Source: an uncultured Flavobacteriaceae bacterium (lineage in GTDB: Bacteria; Bacteroidota; Bacteroidia; Flavobacteriales; Flavobacteriaceae). From it: a DNA stretch of 33,961 nt. Below are positions 32,654 through 33,961 of this stretch, piece after piece; the first letter of the stretch is position 1; every line of letters begins with the position of its first letter. Position numbers and translations under genes: made by a program. A model generated the notes under the pieces. The model made no database searches. It was not told the origin of the DNA and worked only from the letters and a program-made list of their open reading frames with translations. Where the stretch lies: positions 1-33,961 of the forward strand of contig CALDUF010000098.1 in NCBI GenBank assembly GCA_937923515.1, written 5' to 3'.

Positions 32654-32660
32654 CACATTT

Positions 32661-32685
32661 TGACCCGTCCTGAAATAAGGCTACA
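32661..32685 (+). repeat. IS left terminal inverted repeat
   Basis: Begins TGACCCGTCCTGAAAT and ends GGCTACA. It matches the complement of 33936-33960 at 21 of 25 positions. Confidence 0.85.
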
Positions 32686-32699
32686 TAATTTTAAACATT

Positions 32700-33071
32700 A
32701 TGTACAGAAATGACAAAGTAATTAGACGTTACAGTGAACCTTTTAAATTAAAAATTTTAGCCGAACTTACAATCGGGAAACACACAAAGAGCGAACTTTG
32801 TAAACTCTACTCAATTGCACCTACAACAGTAAATGTGTGGATTAAAAAGTATAATCGTAAAGACTTAATGAACACCAGAGTAAAAGTGGAAACAAAAGAC
32901 GAAATATCTAGAATTAAAGCGCTTCAAAAAGAGATTGAACAGCTTAAAAAACTACTACTTAAAAAGGATCTCGATGCTATGGTAGAAGAATCTTATTTAG
33001 AAGTAGCAGCAGAAGATCTTGGTTTTAAGTCTATTGCTGAACTAAAAAAAAAGTTAAGTATAAAGCCTTAA
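32700..33071 (+). CDS. IS3-family transposase OrfA
   Basis: A 123-residue protein with an N-terminal helix-turn-helix (about 10-50: YSEPFKLKILAEL, then SELCKLYSIAPTTVNVWIKKY) that binds the IS ends, and a C-terminal leucine-rich coiled coil (about 75-95, ISRIKALQKEIEQLKKLL) for dimerisation. Alone it usually represses transposition; after -1 frameshifting at 33047-33053 it becomes the N-terminus of the OrfAB transposase. Codons downstream of the slip site are LSIKP before the TAA stop. Confidence 0.93.
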   Translation: MYRNDKVIRRYSEPFKLKILAELTIGKHTKSELCKLYSIAPTTVNVWIKKYNRKDLMNTRVKVETKDEISRIKALQKEIEQLKKLLLKKDLDAMVEESYLEVAAEDLGFKSIAELKKKLSIKP

Positions 33072-33922
33072 TAAAAGCTAAAGAAAAATCTAAGAGATTT
33101 GCGTCTTTAACGACTATAACCCATTGTTTTGGGCTTAAACGTGATGCGTATTATAAATACAAATCTAGAGCTGATAAACGTTTAATAATAGAACAACAGA
33201 TTATAAATATTGTTAGAAAAAGACGCAAATCTCTTCCTAGAGAGGGTGTGCGTAAGCTTATTAAATCTTTAGATATAGATTTTAATAAAGTAAATATTAA
33301 AGTTGGTAGAGATACTTTATTTAATGTCCTTAGAAAACACCAAATGCTAACACTTAGAAAGAAAACAAGTGCTAGAACTACTAACTCTTATCATCGTTTT
33401 TATAAGTATAATAACATCATAAAAGACTTAGAAGTTACCAGAGCTAACCAGGTTTGGGTATCTGATATCACATACATTAGAACCGTAAAAGGGTTTTGTT
33501 ACCTGGCTTTAATAACAGATATGTACTCTCGAAAAATTGTCGGTTACGACCTGAGTAATAGCTTAGAATTAAAAGGTTGTGTGAGAGCGCTTAATAAGGC
33601 GATTTATAAAGCTAAAAACATTAATGGGCTTATTCATCATTCAGACAGAGGAATACAATATTGCAGTAATGTATATACTCAAATATTAAAAAGAAAGAAA
33701 ATAGATATTAGTATGACCGAAGAAAATCATTGTTACGAAAACGCAATGGCTGAACGTGTAAATGGGATCTTAAAAGATGAATTTTATCTCGACCAAACCT
33801 TTAATAACGTGGCTCACGCTAAGAGAGCCGCAAAAAATGCAATTAATTTATACAACGAAATAAGATTACACTTATCTTTAGATTATAAAACACCAAATAT
33901 GGTATATAAATTATCAGCTTAA
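33041..33922 (+). CDS. IS3-family transposase OrfB (expressed as OrfAB by -1 frameshift)
   Basis: The orfB frame opens after a TGA at 33038-33040 and runs to 33922 without an ATG near its start; the first in-frame alternative start is a GTG at 33248. This fits translation only by frameshifting from OrfA. The region after the junction (KYKALIKAKEKSKRF, then HCFGLKRDAYYKYK) is the HTH_21-type linker. The rve integrase core follows, with DDE residues in WVSDITYI, HHSDRGIQY and NAMAERVNGILKDEF (E followed by K seven residues later), then HLSLDYKTPNMVY. The fused OrfAB spans 32700-33922. Confidence 0.92.
   Translation, partial: TKKKVKYKALIKAKEKSKRFASLTTITHCFGLKRDAYYKYKSRADKRLIIEQQIINIVRKRRKSLPREGVRKLIKSLDIDFNKVNIKVGRDTLFNVLRKHQMLTLRKKTSARTTNSYHRFYKYNNIIKDLEVTRANQVWVSDITYIRTVKGFCYLALITDMYSRKIVGYDLSNSLELKGCVRALNKAIYKAKNINGLIHHSDRGIQYCSNVYTQILKRKKIDISMTEENHCYENAMAERVNGILKDEFYLDQTFNNVAHAKRAAKNAINLYNEIRLHLSLDYKTPNMVYKLSA
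33047..33053 (+). other. Programmed -1 ribosomal frameshift site
   Basis: A_AAA_AAG in the orfA frame (codons AAA at 33048 and AAG at 33051), within a run of nine A. Slipping back one base puts ribosomes in the orfB frame, as in other IS3-family elements. Confidence 0.88.
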
Positions 33923-33935
33923 TTTAATTTTAACC

Positions 33936-33960
33936 TGTAGCCATATTTCAGGACAAGACA
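33936..33960 (-). repeat. IS right terminal inverted repeat
   Basis: Complement begins TGTCTTGTCCTGAAAT and runs to GGCTACA. It ends one base from the right edge of the window. Confidence 0.85.
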
Positions 33961-33961
33961 T

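Larger units (their letters stand above)
32661..33960 (+). mobile_element. IS3-family insertion sequence, apparently complete
   Basis: About 1300 bp with 25-bp terminal inverted repeats that differ at four positions and carry the TG...CA ends of the IS3 family. Inside are orfA and orfB in overlapping frames with a canonical -1 slippery site. Both frames are open and the DDE residues are present, so the copy looks functional. The left flank ends CACATTT and only one base (T) follows the right end, so a target duplication cannot be confirmed. It sits about 12 bp past the GTT core of the cassette-like element. Confidence 0.88.

Noticed and set aside
33041-33247. IS transposase split into two frames by a disabling frameshift
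   Set aside because: The break is a canonical A_AAA_AAG -1 slippery site and both frames are fully open, so this is programmed and normal for IS3 elements.
32665-33956. Shorter IS boundaries with a GAC target duplication
   Set aside because: They would leave CC and TT as mismatched ends. Extending four bases gives TG...CA ends with better inverted repeats, which fits the family.

Overview
The window looks like a chromosomal segment of a marine-type Flavobacteriaceae bacterium (Bacteroidota). The evidence is the strongly A+T-rich sequence, promoters of the Bacteroidota form TTTG-N19-TAnnTTTG (clearest before rmuC and rpsF), a type IX secretion C-terminal tail on one exported protein, DUF4252 and DUF6503-type proteins, a BtuG-like B12 lipoprotein, and the gene order rplI-rpsR-rpsF / LytTR regulator / priA / DUF2147 / BrkB / nadC / rlmH.

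Layout. 1-811: rpsF-rpsR-rplI ribosomal operon on the minus strand. 949-3088: an orphan LytTR response regulator, then an exported SGNH-like protein gene lying between two copies of the 3' end of priA. 3084-7913: priA, and nadC followed by BrkB and DUF2147 genes, all minus. 7987-14138: rlmH, hpf, a DCC-family protein, rdgB, a bifunctional RelA/SpoT enzyme, a Fur-family regulator and purA. 14156-16036: a DUF6503-like lipoprotein and a Na+/Ca2+ antiporter. 16064-18325: an ECF sigma factor operon (sigma, putative membrane anti-sigma, two DUF4252 proteins) with an ECF-type promoter. 18353-20788: a GC-rich palindromic repeat, an S41 peptidase lipoprotein and a Dph6-like PP-loop ATPase. 21218-27393: a B12 uptake locus, with riboswitch-btuB-btuG on one strand and btuF-btuC-btuD on the other. 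27473-30821: rmuC, then a SatD / DUF3307 / thioesterase operon. 30844-33960: a membrane-anchored MutS-like ATPase in what looks like an integron-style cassette, followed directly by an intact IS3-family element.

How the genes work together. Much of the window is housekeeping: translation, replication restart, NAD and AMP synthesis, rRNA methylation, stringent response and ribosome hibernation. The B12 locus is a full import path: surface capture (BtuG), outer-membrane transport (BtuB), periplasmic carriage (BtuF) and inner-membrane ABC import (BtuCD).

The two most notable observations are structural. (1) The mutS-like gene starts 35 bp after a GTTGGCAAACATT core and ends inside the left arm of a ~130 bp imperfect palindrome whose outer arm is the inverse complement of that core. 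This is the logic of an integron gene cassette, yet no integrase is visible. (2) A single exported-protein gene is bracketed by a ~93 bp direct duplication of the priA 3' end, whose second copy is the real end of priA. No tRNA, rRNA or CRISPR array was seen. All identifications are by reading; no database search was run.
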